DNA from: Mesostigma viride
Taxonomy: Eukaryota > Streptophyta > Mesostigmatophyceae > Mesostigmatales > Mesostigmataceae
Length of the DNA stretch: 64,000 nt
Assembly: GCA_009746045.1 (NCBI GenBank)
Contig: RPFO01000050.1
Location: 2,415,868 to 2,479,867, forward strand
Direction of reading: 5' to 3'
Shown here in pieces: positions 53,627-62,375 of this stretch (position 1 is the first letter of the stretch; each line of letters opens with the position of its first letter). The notes under the pieces are model-generated. The model saw nothing but the letters and a program-made list of their open reading frames with translations, made no database searches and was not told the origin of the DNA. Made by a program: the position numbers and the translations under genes.

Positions 53627-54901
53627 TCACAGATCCATCACCACCTTTGTTGGGTCGGCGGCTTGTTGCGCGCCCGCTTTCCTTCCCCCCCCTTTCTTTC
53701 TGCCCTTCTTCTTACCCGTGTCCACTTGCACCGTGCGTATCTCGTCACCCTGAACGGACACATCGTCATACGCACTTTCGCCCCCGTCGTCAATCACCTG
53801 CACCACGTTGTCTCTAGCCGGGCTGGGAGGCATGGCCTCTTGCACCACCCTGTCCATGTTGACAGGGGGCGAGACGTCCGGTCTGAACATCATCGGCCCG
53901 CGCATCACGTACCCCCCGGGCCCACCAGCCCCACCATCAGGCTCGCGGGCGGTGGGGGGTGGAGGCGCGGACGGCGGGTTAGTAGCTGCCTCCTGCTTGG
54001 TTATCATCATCTTCACGATGCTCTTCATCAGCTCCGGGTCCGTCTTGGCTATCTCGGACATGGATGGAAGGCCGGAGCTGGCAAACGAGGCGGACATATG
54101 GAACATCATGGCTGAGCCTCCCAACATGAGCATGAGCTCCATCTCCGGGGGCATGGACACGCGGTGACGGTGCTTGTCGTACAGACGCTCGAACACGCCG
54201 TCATAATCCGTGACGTTTGCGAGTATGCTCTCCGACCACCCGTCCAGTCGCAGGCCGATGGGGTCGTACCTGTTGTTGAAGAACTGCAGCGCCGACGTAG
54301 TGGCCACCAGCATCTGCCGCATCGTGTTGATGGCGTGTTTGGTCTCGATGGAGCGCGAAACCTTCTCGTACTCGAACTTCATCTCGTCTAGATCCGTGCG
54401 CATGTCGAAGTTGGGCACGCTGAAGCCCTTCTCCTTGTACCGATGCAGCTTGTGCAGGATGTCCAGCTTCTCGGTGTGGATCTCCTGAGGGCTTTTCCTT
54501 GGCAGCATCGCCTCGTCGTCGATCACATCGTCGCCAAAGTGCAAATCGTCCTCTTCGTAGCCAGCGTCTTCGTAGTCATCGTACTGGTCGAACTCAAACT
54601 CCTTATCGGCGTGGGGGTCAGGAGGGGGCGCGAACATCGACTTGGTCTTCCTAGGATTGGCGAGCATGTCGAAGGCGTCCGACTTGCCGCCCCCCTTGCT
54701 CTTACCCCCGCCCTTCCCCTTGGAGTGCTTTTTTTTGTGGGCGCGAGGAGCCACCGCGCCAATAGGACCCGGCCAATCCCCGTCGTCTTCGTCGATCTCC
54801 ACATCGTCAATGACGCCTCCGCGCACCGCCGGGGCGTGCACCCGCCCCTCCGCTCCGTCACCCGCCTCCTCCAGCTCTATGGGGATCAGTTTTGTAGACA
54901 T
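53627..54901 (-). CDS. DUF5767-like conserved NCLDV protein, 424 aa
   Basis: An acidic, Lys/Gly-rich disordered N-terminus (to about residue 130) leads to a helical core (about 140-290). The core includes KLDILHKLHRYKEKGFSVPN, MRTDLDEMKFEYEKV and GWSESI, which match a family widely conserved in NCLDVs. The C-terminus is Pro/Gly-rich and ends basic (KKKGRKKGGGRKAG). The family is associated with virions in other viruses; a structural role is probable. Confidence 0.7.
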   Translation of the reverse strand: MSTKLIPIELEEAGDGAEGRVHAPAVRGGVIDDVEIDEDDGDWPGPIGAVAPRAHKKKHSKGKGGGKSKGGGKSDAFDMLANPRKTKSMFAPPPDPHADKEFEFDQYDDYEDAGYEEDDLHFGDDVIDDEAMLPRKSPQEIHTEKLDILHKLHRYKEKGFSVPNFDMRTDLDEMKFEYEKVSRSIETKHAINTMRQMLVATTSALQFFNNRYDPIGLRLDGWSESILANVTDYDGVFERLYDKHRHRVSMPPEMELMLMLGGSAMMFHMSASFASSGLPSMSEIAKTDPELMKSIVKMMITKQEAATNPPSAPPPPTAREPDGGAGGPGGYVMRGPMMFRPDVSPPVNMDRVVQEAMPPSPARDNVVQVIDDGGESAYDDVSVQGDEIRTVQVDTGKKKGRKKGGGRKAGAQQAADPTKVVMDL

Positions 54902-54977
54902 TCGCTACTATGCGTCCTGATTTGAACTCGCATGGAAGCGCGCGCTGTCTGCCTGCTGCGTTTGCGGGTGGGATATT

Positions 54978-55466
54978 ATGCGGCCACATCGTATCATGGC
55001 TTCAAACAACGAGTTTGATATCGTAGAGTTGCGCCCTGGCGTGTTGCAATTCTTTTACCCGTGGGGAGAAAAGGCCGGCTACATGTTTGCAAGTTATGCC
55101 ATACCAGACAGTATAAACATGGAGCAAGGGCGTCCACTTGGCCCGATGTTTGTGGGTAATGCTATACCAGAGCACAAAGAGTTGGGTAGGAATAACTTTT
55201 CATTCAACAAGCATCACGTATGCAACAATAAAAACTGTGAAGAGGTCGCATTGAAAATGAAAATGTGTACAAAATGCAAAACGGCGAGGTATTGCTCGAA
55301 ATCGTGTCAGGAAGAGTCGTGGGCGTGTCACAAGACTGCCTGTGACTTGTTAAAGTCTGGGTGGTCCGGGCACCTGAATGCGGATTTGCTGCGAGTGGTT
55401 TACATGCGATGGATATCGCGCCAGGTCGAAGATTTTATTTCAAAAGAGGCGGCGATTACTAGTTAG
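54978..55466 (+). CDS. MYND zinc-finger protein 2
   Basis: The protein is 162 aa. The MYND finger (residues about 80-120) reads CNNKNCEE..LKMKMCTKCKTARYCSKSCQEESW..H. The N-terminal part is beta-rich. It shares only the finger with the protein at 25120-25878. The start may be 54978 or the next ATG at 54996. Confidence 0.75.
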   Translation: MRPHRIMASNNEFDIVELRPGVLQFFYPWGEKAGYMFASYAIPDSINMEQGRPLGPMFVGNAIPEHKELGRNNFSFNKHHVCNNKNCEEVALKMKMCTKCKTARYCSKSCQEESWACHKTACDLLKSGWSGHLNADLLRVVYMRWISRQVEDFISKEAAITS

Positions 55467-55537
55467 CATGCAACAATGGCGGCCTTTCTCTCCGGCGTAA
55501 CACTTTTTTTTCTCTTACGTATTGTTTAATACGCAGA

Positions 55538-56278
55538 ATGAAGTGCCGCGCAAGGACCAGGTCTGGAGGATCATGCAACATCGAGGTCTCAAGGGGCAGG
55601 TGCCACCTGCACAGGGGGGAGCCGATCGCTCGCGGGGGGCATCGCACGCGCGCGTGCTGTGTGTCTCGCCGATACGGTGGGCACCGGATGCGGGCAGGGG
55701 GCGTAGAGGCTCACAAGGCGCTGTTGTCAGACAGTGCACCAAAGGCCAGTTGGGGCGACGTCAACCAAGCAACAGGCGATGAAGCGGAAAGAATCATGCT
55801 TGCGTCACCCCTTTTGAGCGACCTGGACCGCTTGAACTACGGGGCCGCTATGGGAAATAAGAAACACATTGAAATTGTCGATAGCGTGTTTGATAATAGA
55901 ATAAAAAATATTAAAGAGACGCGGGACGACTTGATAAAACAAAGTAAAGAGGCAACGGAGGCACTTAAGGGAGTGCGGGAAGACATGAAGAGCATGGACA
56001 TGAACAGTAAGGAATGGGAAGAGCTCCGTGATATACGAAGAGAATTGGAAAAGATAGAATCGGGAAAACAAAAGGAAGCCTTCGATTTGATTGCTGTCAT
56101 GAAAAAGGATATGGATAAACGGAGCAAACTGAAGAATTCATACTATAAACGCGATCGACAAAGATTTATGGAGTCTCTGCCCCTGACACGTATGTCCAAC
56201 TATCCCCTTCCACCACCACCTAGGGGCTACACACCAGCAGCACCCCTAAGAACATCATGGTTATCCAACCTCATGTAA
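55538..56278 (+). CDS. Coiled-coil protein with N-terminal C/H zinc motif, 246 aa
   Basis: The N-terminus KCRARTRSGGSC...RGRCHLH gives a C...C...C..H arrangement found at the start of many NCLDV proteins. A long charged coiled coil (residues about 105-205) and a Pro-rich tail follow. The gene at 58607 has the same N-terminal motif and a similar helical body, so the two are probable paralogues. Confidence 0.65.
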   Translation: MKCRARTRSGGSCNIEVSRGRCHLHRGEPIARGGHRTRACCVSRRYGGHRMRAGGVEAHKALLSDSAPKASWGDVNQATGDEAERIMLASPLLSDLDRLNYGAAMGNKKHIEIVDSVFDNRIKNIKETRDDLIKQSKEATEALKGVREDMKSMDMNSKEWEELRDIRRELEKIESGKQKEAFDLIAVMKKDMDKRSKLKNSYYKRDRQRFMESLPLTRMSNYPLPPPPRGYTPAAPLRTSWLSNLM

Positions 56279-56305
56279 CAAACACGTCTTCCCTACGTTC
56301 AGATT

Positions 56306-57241
56306 CTACTCCGTCACAATATAGCCCGTAGCCGTGCTGGGGTGCGCGGGGGTGAAACCCGGGTTTGCGCCGCTGTCCACCAGCGCGTGGTATGTCAGAC
56401 ACGCCTCGAGCCACGCGAGCCTCTGTCTCCGCGACACGTTCGACGATTCGTCGCTGGACGCCTCCGTCCTCACCATCTGTATGCACGTGTCCGCAGTGGT
56501 CTTGCCCGCGTGCGGGTCCAGCACGCGCAACTGGCGCAGGTACGTCCTCCATTGGGGCATGTAGTCGCTGGCCACGATGCTCAAGGACTCGGCGTCGGCG
56601 CACTCTCCCCCGGCGATGTCCAGCATGCTAGACGCCAGGTCGGTGGCGATCCTGTCCAGCCCGACCACTAGCGACTCGTGGTCGCGGATGGCCTTCACCA
56701 CCTCCGGGTGCTGGTAAATGTACAGCGTGGAGTGGCGTTGGAACCCCAGATTGCGCACCTGTCTGTCCAGCCTCCACAGGTCCACGGCCGTGAAAGGGAA
56801 CCTCGTAGCTGGGTCCTCGAAGCGCCCGGACGCGATGATGTACTCCGCCAGCCTCACCGCGTCGAACCCCACCACCTGGCGAGTGGGGCGCACGAACTTG
56901 AACACCCTCTCTCGAGGGGGCAGCGTGTCCATCGTTATGGGGTCCTCCTTGTTGGACACGCGCACGGACAGGTGGTTAGAGATGACCCTCTTGGCGCGGG
57001 CGTAAGGCAGCACCGTCCGCCTCACCCACCGCTGGATGCGGATGGCCTGCTGGTTCGCGTACACGGCGCACTCGAGCTCTCGCAGCGTGGCGCTCCTGAA
57101 CGGCCGCAAGCCCTGTATGATGGCGATCTTCCGCAGCGTGCCTCTCCGCGTCTTGCCGTAGTAGTTGAGCGGCACGGCGGACGCGCCCTTCACGCTCAGG
57201 CGGACGTCCTTTGCGTCCACCGCCACGCGAAACTGCTTCAT
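56306..57241 (-). CDS. IQ-motif / modified RING-like NCLDV protein, 311 aa
   Basis: From ATG 57241, AIRIQRWVRRTVLPYARAKR (residues about 67-86) resembles an IQ motif. NKEDPITMDTL followed by VVGFDAVRLAEYI and DPATRFPFTAVDLWRLD matches a modified RING/U-box-like pattern seen in other NCLDVs. The family assignment is tentative. The frame is open to a TTG at 57307. It is divergent from the Rieske oxygenase. Confidence 0.6.
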   Translation of the reverse strand: MKQFRVAVDAKDVRLSVKGASAVPLNYYGKTRRGTLRKIAIIQGLRPFRSATLRELECAVYANQQAIRIQRWVRRTVLPYARAKRVISNHLSVRVSNKEDPITMDTLPPRERVFKFVRPTRQVVGFDAVRLAEYIIASGRFEDPATRFPFTAVDLWRLDRQVRNLGFQRHSTLYIYQHPEVVKAIRDHESLVVGLDRIATDLASSMLDIAGGECADAESLSIVASDYMPQWRTYLRQLRVLDPHAGKTTADTCIQMVRTEASSDESSNVSRRQRLAWLEACLTYHALVDSGANPGFTPAHPSTATGYIVTE

Positions 57242-57404
57242 TACTACCAATACGTCCACAGAATCCGTGCGCGGATGTAGACGCCACACCGCCCCGTTCG
57301 GTTGCAAGAAGCGACCGCCCGTCGCCGCTCCTCGTATTTATTTTACTCTGATGTCGTCTGTGCGCCTCGCGCGTGACATTAAAAATGAAGACCACCACTA
57401 ACAG

Positions 57405-58469
57405 ATGAAAGCTGTCCATTTCACCCCCGTGCCGGTGCCTGCGCAGATCCGTGCCGTGCAGGTGCCGGCCATGCCGCGCCCACCGTGCGAGGCGTCCAAT
57501 GAGCACCCGGACAAGTGGGTGTGCGTGGGGCGCAAATCTCGCGAGCCGAAGCTGACCAAGGTGTACAACGAAGAGATCCTCCTGTACAACCACAGACAGA
57601 GGGACGAGACGCTCGCGGTGAGGAACGTGTGTCCCCACCGCGGGGCGCGCCTGTCGCACAACTGCAAGGTGGAAGACGGGTGCGTCCGCTGCCCGTACCA
57701 CGGGATGTACTGGGGCAAGCAGAACAACGGCGACAATCACCTGGACGCCAGGGAGGACGGCGACCTGGTGTGGGTGAACGCCGGTGTGGGGGACGGGGAC
57801 TCGCCCCCGCCGACCATGCCCGAGTTCAACGACCCGGGATACAGGACGTTCTCGTACTCGACGCGCATGAGGGCGCACCCGATGATCGTCATAGAGAACA
57901 TGTTGGACCACGTGCATCTCCAGCACGTTCACAAGGTGAAGATCGTGGACGTTGAGGGCGCGGACGTGACAACCGAGACGAGCGGGGGCGCGAGCTCCCT
58001 CGTGGGAAAGAGCGTGTACAGCTACCCCGTGTCCGCGGACTTGGCCGGGCGCGCGCTGCTGTGGCTCATGCCGGAAGAGGGCAAGGCGTCGCCGGCGCCA
58101 GCCAAGGACGCGATGACCATATCGGTGGACAACGAGTTCCACTTGCCCTACACGGCGAGTCTGCGTTTCAGGATGTCGGGACACGACAAGGCCGTGTTTG
58201 TGCTGTGGTTCAGCGTGCAGCCCTATGAATCCAACGAGTCGCTCGTCACCTGTCGCGTGTCTCGCAACATCCTGACGGACCCCGCGTGGGACTTCCTGTT
58301 CTGGGCGATTAACGCCCTGCCGCTGAAGGAGGACGATGACATCGTCGCGAACGTCATCGCGGAGGAGTGGTGGCGCAACCGCCTGACGCCCGGGGACGCC
58401 TTTGTGAAATTGTACAGGGACAGGATGAAGACCGTATACGGCATCACGTGCCCCGAGCCCTTTGCGTAG
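57405..58469 (+). CDS. Rieske non-haem iron oxygenase (pheophorbide-a-oxygenase-like)
   Basis: The protein is 354 aa. The Rieske [2Fe-2S] site is CPHRG (Cys76, His78) and CPYHG (Cys96, His99). The mononuclear iron site is DHVHLQHVH (Asp168, His171, His176). The layout fits the PaO/CAO/Tic55-like oxygenases, known mainly from phototrophs, but the C-terminal membrane helices of the plant enzymes are absent. It would oxidise an unknown substrate with electrons from a ferredoxin-type donor. The N-terminal 25 residues (KAVHFTPVPVPA) resemble those of the small protein at 59264. Transfer from a host is likely but unproven. Confidence 0.85.
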   Translation: MKAVHFTPVPVPAQIRAVQVPAMPRPPCEASNEHPDKWVCVGRKSREPKLTKVYNEEILLYNHRQRDETLAVRNVCPHRGARLSHNCKVEDGCVRCPYHGMYWGKQNNGDNHLDAREDGDLVWVNAGVGDGDSPPPTMPEFNDPGYRTFSYSTRMRAHPMIVIENMLDHVHLQHVHKVKIVDVEGADVTTETSGGASSLVGKSVYSYPVSADLAGRALLWLMPEEGKASPAPAKDAMTISVDNEFHLPYTASLRFRMSGHDKAVFVLWFSVQPYESNESLVTCRVSRNILTDPAWDFLFWAINALPLKEDDDIVANVIAEEWWRNRLTPGDAFVKLYRDRMKTVYGITCPEPFA

Positions 58470-58606
58470 ATAGCACCTAGAAGCGGTAAAATAAGATAGC
58501 ACTGACACACTTGTATATAAACCCGTCAATGAAACAAATCACGTGTGCATTAATCGCAAAAGGTGCGAACACGAGTGCGCGAGGGACAGCACGCAAAGAC
58601 AGATCT

Positions 58607-59182
58607 TCATGAACGCTGGCGCTTTGATGTGGCATGTCCTTTAGATCTCATTTTGGCCCGCAATATCTCAAGGTCCTTGTCAAAACCCAGGTATTTTCTC
58701 CATGTATCGTGCAATTTTGAATCGACTTTATATGCCGCAGACATTAGTTCATCAACTTCTGGATTTTGATACTTATTATTGGCGTACAAGGTATCATAAT
58801 ATCGTTTGGTTTCTTTGAGAGCCGATTGTGCCTTACTGATCTGTTTCTCCAGATCGTGCAGATAGGGGTCTTCGAGTCGCATTGTCCTCAAACTGTCAAG
58901 CAAGGCATCTTCGTCAAGATCTCCTCGGGACCTTTTACCACCTACAGGCTGTGATGGTGGGGGGTCGGCAAGGCGCACATTTCTAAAATGTTCAAGGAGT
59001 AGCTCTTCGCTAGGTATTGACCCCGACTGCGGGGAGGACGCAGGGTTTGCGTCATTTGCACGCATTCGATGCTTATCTCGATGCTTATTTTGAACCCGAT
59101 AGTGGCAAGCGCACGTCTTCTTACCCCTTTTGGCATTGTTGCCGCATGGTAGGCCCTCGCGCGTTAGTAGTGAGCACTTCAT
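58607..59182 (-). CDS. Coiled-coil protein with N-terminal C/H zinc motif, 191 aa
   Basis: The N-terminus KCSLLTREGLPCGNNAKRG then TCACH matches the C...C...C.CH arrangement of the protein at 55538. A disordered linker and a helical C-terminal half (residues about 110-185) follow. A paralogous relationship is likely. Confidence 0.65.
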   Translation of the reverse strand: MKCSLLTREGLPCGNNAKRGKKTCACHYRVQNKHRDKHRMRANDANPASSPQSGSIPSEELLLEHFRNVRLADPPPSQPVGGKRSRGDLDEDALLDSLRTMRLEDPYLHDLEKQISKAQSALKETKRYYDTLYANNKYQNPEVDELMSAAYKVDSKLHDTWRKYLGFDKDLEILRAKMRSKGHATSKRQRS

Positions 59183-59263
59183 CGTTCATGCAACCATCGA
59201 AAAGATAACTTTTTAAAAAACTTCCGGTGCCTGAACCACCCGCGCGCCTCGCTCAAACAACAA

Positions 59264-59434
59264 ATGAAAGCACACTACAAAGGACAAATGATGCACACCA
59301 GGTTCACCCCCGTCCCCGCGCCGCGCCCCATCCCCATCCCCATCCCGTTGCCCGTGCCGGTGCCTGTGCCGCGGCCGCGCCCCAGGCCCAGACCCAGACA
59401 GCCGCGGCAGGCCAAGAAGAAGTTTGTGAAGTGA
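59264..59434 (+). CDS. Small Pro/Arg-rich basic protein, 56 aa
   Basis: The ATG at 59264 opens a frame encoding a short N-terminus with FTPVPAP, then alternating Ile/Leu/Val-Pro and Arg-Pro dipeptides, and a basic end (QAKKKFVK). An internal ATG at 59288 is possible. It is likely a DNA-binding virion peptide. The N-terminus resembles that of the Rieske oxygenase. The stop lies 11 bp before the end of the convergent gene. Confidence 0.6.
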   Translation: MKAHYKGQMMHTRFTPVPAPRPIPIPIPLPVPVPVPRPRPRPRPRQPRQAKKKFVK

Positions 59435-59444
59435 ACAGGCCGGA

Positions 59445-59738
59445 TCAGAGACCGGAAATGACATTGCGTCGGTTCTCGGGGGTGTTTGCGAGGCCGTTCG
59501 CCTTCAACAACCAGTCCACCCGTCTCTTGGCCTCCACCATCGCGTCACTCAGCGAGCCGCCGGTCTCCGCGTGCACTTTCTTCACGAACTTGGCCCACGG
59601 GTTCTGCGCCCCTAACTGGCTCTTGGCCTTCGAAACGATCCGGCCGTCCTCCCTCCGCACCAGGTCGTCGCTTGTGAGCCCTCCGCTCGTCCTGGTCGCC
59701 CTGCCATTCATGACGTCAGCTTTGCTCCCGACAGGCAT
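59445..59738 (-). CDS. Small basic NCLDV protein, 97 aa
   Basis: GLTSDDLVRREDGRIVSKAKS followed by NPWAKFVKKV resembles short basic proteins conserved in phycodna- and mimi-like viruses that carry a GLTKxDLxxNxxGKIVSKKKS signature. It is probably a packaged DNA-binding protein. Confidence 0.65.
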   Translation of the reverse strand: MPVGSKADVMNGRATRTSGGLTSDDLVRREDGRIVSKAKSQLGAQNPWAKFVKKVHAETGGSLSDAMVEAKRRVDWLLKANGLANTPENRRNVISGL

Positions 59739-59773
59739 CCGTATCGCGTATACAACTCACCGATATATTTTAA

Positions 59774-60196
59774 TCAGAAACGTTTACGCTTACCGTCGAC
59801 TCTCCGCCTGCCAGGCACGACGGCGGTCTTGGCGGCTCGCATGACCCAATCGACTATGGCGTCCGGCCCTCTGTAAAGGATGCCCGCGCCCTGCTGTCTC
59901 AGTCGGCTCAGTTTATCCAGAGCCACAAGCCACGCCCGCCGCAGGTTCCGCTCCATCACATTGGCCTCCTTCAGATCCCTTCTGTACTGGGCAGAGGTGA
60001 CGTCGCCCTTCGCCAACGCCTTGCCCCTCGCCAGGGCCTCCAACGCCCCGCTGAAACGGTACGACAGCATCCTCAGGGCCGCGTCGTAATCGCGCTCCGC
60101 AGCCGGCGTGAGCACGGCGGCGGCTCTGGCGCGGTGTGTGCTGGGAATCCTACGAGCGCGCACAGGCCGCGGTTTTGAACTACTGCGCGTTTTCAT
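59774..60196 (-). CDS. Basic virion-type protein, 140 aa
   Basis: From ATG 60196 the N-terminus is Arg/Ser/Pro-rich (KTRSSSKPRPVRARR). The body is helical and Ala/Arg/Leu-rich, and the tail is basic (PGRRRVDGKRKRF). ACACTATACG lies upstream in the divergent region. It is probably DNA-binding; inferred. Confidence 0.65.
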   Translation of the reverse strand: MKTRSSSKPRPVRARRIPSTHRARAAAVLTPAAERDYDAALRMLSYRFSGALEALARGKALAKGDVTSAQYRRDLKEANVMERNLRRAWLVALDKLSRLRQQGAGILYRGPDAIVDWVMRAAKTAVVPGRRRVDGKRKRF

Positions 60197-60330
60197 GCTT
60201 GACACACTATACGTGTTCACACATTTAAATTTGCCTCAGACGCCAGATGGCTTACGTGACAGGGGGGTAAGCACGAGGGGTGACGCGCTTATCTCAAGGG
60301 ATAACATTTCTCCGCCACAAGTAAACAGTC

Positions 60331-61221
60331 ATGGCGTCCCAGGCACTTGTGAGGTATCTGCAGCCTTCGCACGATGTGCCGGGGGAGGACCCCTTTGCAA
60401 ACAAGATACGAGTGACGCCGGATGGCAAGATATCCGTATTTGACCTTATCTCGTCAACGGGCATGAAGAACCCCAGGCAGGTATTCGGCGATTTGGCAAA
60501 GGAATGGAAGCAGGACGAGGTTGTCCAGAATTTGGACAACTTCAAGTTTCCCGGTGCCGGTCAGCGAGAGACCCCAGTCACGGACCGACGAGGTGCCATA
60601 AGGATAATTCAGATACTGCCATGCAAGAAGGCCGCCGCCTTCCGCCACGAAATGGCGGTGCTGCTGGAGAAGTACCTCGACGCCGACCCGGCGCTCATCC
60701 AGGACCTGCACGACCGGTACCGCGACAGGACCGGCGAGGAGTTCGTGCCTCTCCCTCGCCAGCAAGTGTCGGAGGCCCCTCGCATCAAGAGCTGCGAGAA
60801 GACAAAGCTGGACATGCGCGCCATCAAGGAGAGCAGCGCCAAGCCCGTGCCCGCTCGAGTGTACGCCGTCGTCAACAACCTTTCCAACAAGCTGGCGACG
60901 GGCTACGATCAAACGGCAGACTACCGCAAGGACCAGGGGCTCACGAAGAAGAGCCAGGCCACTCGCGACACCTTCACGGATGGGATGTGCGGCCTGTCAA
61001 TATTCTTCCACGAGCAGCACAAGGCCATGATGTCCAAGGGGGGCGACCCCGAGAAGTCGGCCCTCTCCATAGTGGACATGCTGGCACCTGGGCTAGAAAA
61101 GCTGGGTCACTACAAGGAGGCTCGCGAGTACCGCGGCCCCGAGTTCGCGATTAACAACAAGCGTCTTATGCTAGAGAACCAGACATGGAACAGGGAGAAC
61201 AACAAGAGGATAAAATGCTGA
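60331..61221 (+). CDS. BRO/antirepressor-like protein, 296 aa
   Basis: Residues about 25-120 include KISVFDLISSTGMKNPRQVF, a KFPGAGQRETPVTD block and IIQILPCKKAAAFRHEM, matching BRO-N/antirepressor-type DNA-binding domains of algal viruses. The C-terminal half is helical and ends in a basic tail. It probably regulates transcription or replication by binding DNA. The start at 60331 is well supported. Confidence 0.75.
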   Translation: MASQALVRYLQPSHDVPGEDPFANKIRVTPDGKISVFDLISSTGMKNPRQVFGDLAKEWKQDEVVQNLDNFKFPGAGQRETPVTDRRGAIRIIQILPCKKAAAFRHEMAVLLEKYLDADPALIQDLHDRYRDRTGEEFVPLPRQQVSEAPRIKSCEKTKLDMRAIKESSAKPVPARVYAVVNNLSNKLATGYDQTADYRKDQGLTKKSQATRDTFTDGMCGLSIFFHEQHKAMMSKGGDPEKSALSIVDMLAPGLEKLGHYKEAREYRGPEFAINNKRLMLENQTWNRENNKRIKC

Positions 61222-61323
61222 CCATCCGGTGTTGATTCAAATAATCAATTTATTAAATTTTTTTACAATTAATAACTAGGCCGTTTCATTGCAGCCATGC
61301 ATGCACAAACTACATCATATGCG

Positions 61324-61530
61324 TCACAATTTCCCCATCATCATAACGACCAATAGACCGACCACTGCAAGCGCAAAAAGCACCGGGATCGTCATTTCCC
61401 TGGAGGACACACCCTCCGCCTTCTTGATGGGCGCCGTGGGGTCCAGCGGCTCCCTCATCTTCACGTCCATCTCCCCCTCCACCACCGGGGGCGTGTTCTC
61501 AACGGACGATGTCATTGTGTTCATCGACAT
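61324..61530 (-). CDS. Tail-anchored membrane protein, 68 aa
   Basis: A soluble N-terminus of about 45 residues precedes a C-terminal helix (TIPVLFALAVVGLLVVMMM). It is likely a virion membrane component. Confidence 0.6.
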   Translation of the reverse strand: MSMNTMTSSVENTPPVVEGEMDVKMREPLDPTAPIKKAEGVSSREMTIPVLFALAVVGLLVVMMMGKL

Positions 61531-61571
61531 GACAGCTACAGTTGTCTACTAATACGACGGGGAAATTATTC

Positions 61572-61838
61572 CTAAGGCGCGGTCGGTGGCACTTTGCGTG
61601 TGGAGACCGGCAATTCTGGATCGACGCCCAGGCTATTCAAGCGCCGAAGCTCGCTTAAACCGATGACATGCGACACTTTTTGGTCCAGGATGCGTCGTGC
61701 CGATTCACCGGCGCGAACGGACCTCTCGCGCTCGTCCAGCGCCCTGCCCAAGTCGGCGTTGTGGTAGTGCAAGAAAGAAGATAGTCTGGCCATACCGAAG
61801 AAGACCAGCAAAGCGCCGACAAAGCTGCTATCTGACAT
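61572..61838 (-). CDS. Small membrane-associated protein, 88 aa
   Basis: From ATG 61838, which follows TATATATA directly on the minus strand, a hydrophobic helix (FVGALLVFFGMARLSSF) leads to a charged helical tail. The family is not recognised. Confidence 0.6.
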   Translation of the reverse strand: MSDSSFVGALLVFFGMARLSSFLHYHNADLGRALDERERSVRAGESARRILDQKVSHVIGLSELRRLNSLGVDPELPVSTRKVPPTAP

Positions 61839-61889
61839 TATATATACACTTAATAGCCCCCACAATTTACCACACGGCCTATCTCCAAA

Positions 61890-62375
61890 CTAATTGAGTG
61901 TCACGGGGACTCCGCCCATCTTCGCGTTGACGAGCTCCGTCCTTGCGGCGGCCAGCTGCGTCCTCAGCTTCTCCGCGCACGATTCCTTCTCCCTCAGAGC
62001 CAGCCCCAACTGGGTAACTACCGCGTCCCTGTCGAGCACGATGAGCTTGAGGTCGTTGATCTCGTTTACGAGCTTCTTCCTGGCCCTCTCGTACCGCTTC
62101 CTGGTGGCGTCCTTGTCCTTCTTGTGCTTGGCCACGACCGCCTGCAGCTTGTCCCTTATGTCCACGAACTGGTCCTGGAAAGAGGCCAGCAGCTCCCTGG
62201 GGACGAGCACCTTGGAAGGGAGAGGGCCCTCGTTCAGCCTTATCACCCTGTTTCCGGCGGTAGAAGACGAACTCTGCCCTCCGTTTTCGTCCGAAGGAGG
62301 GATGTTCTCTTTGTCGGAATCGTACCCGCAATCAGAGTCACTTTTCCCCTGAGAACTGGCGCTGCACTCCTCCAT
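61890..62375 (-). CDS. Coiled-coil protein, 161 aa
   Basis: The frame is open upstream to 62741, but that part is read through an AATATC-rich intergenic region. The ATG at 62375 (MEECSASSQG) was chosen. A Ser/Asp-rich acidic N-terminus with SDKENIPPSDE is followed by a long coiled coil (about residues 55-150). Confidence 0.65.
   Translation of the reverse strand: MEECSASSQGKSDSDCGYDSDKENIPPSDENGGQSSSSTAGNRVIRLNEGPLPSKVLVPRELLASFQDQFVDIRDKLQAVVAKHKKDKDATRKRYERARKKLVNEINDLKLIVLDRDAVVTQLGLALREKESCAEKLRTQLAAARTELVNAKMGGVPVTLN

Noticed and set aside
56976-58529. 517-codon minus-strand frame opposite the Rieske gene
   Set aside because: It is His/Arg/Val-rich antisense of a high-GC gene whose plus-strand protein has intact catalytic motifs.
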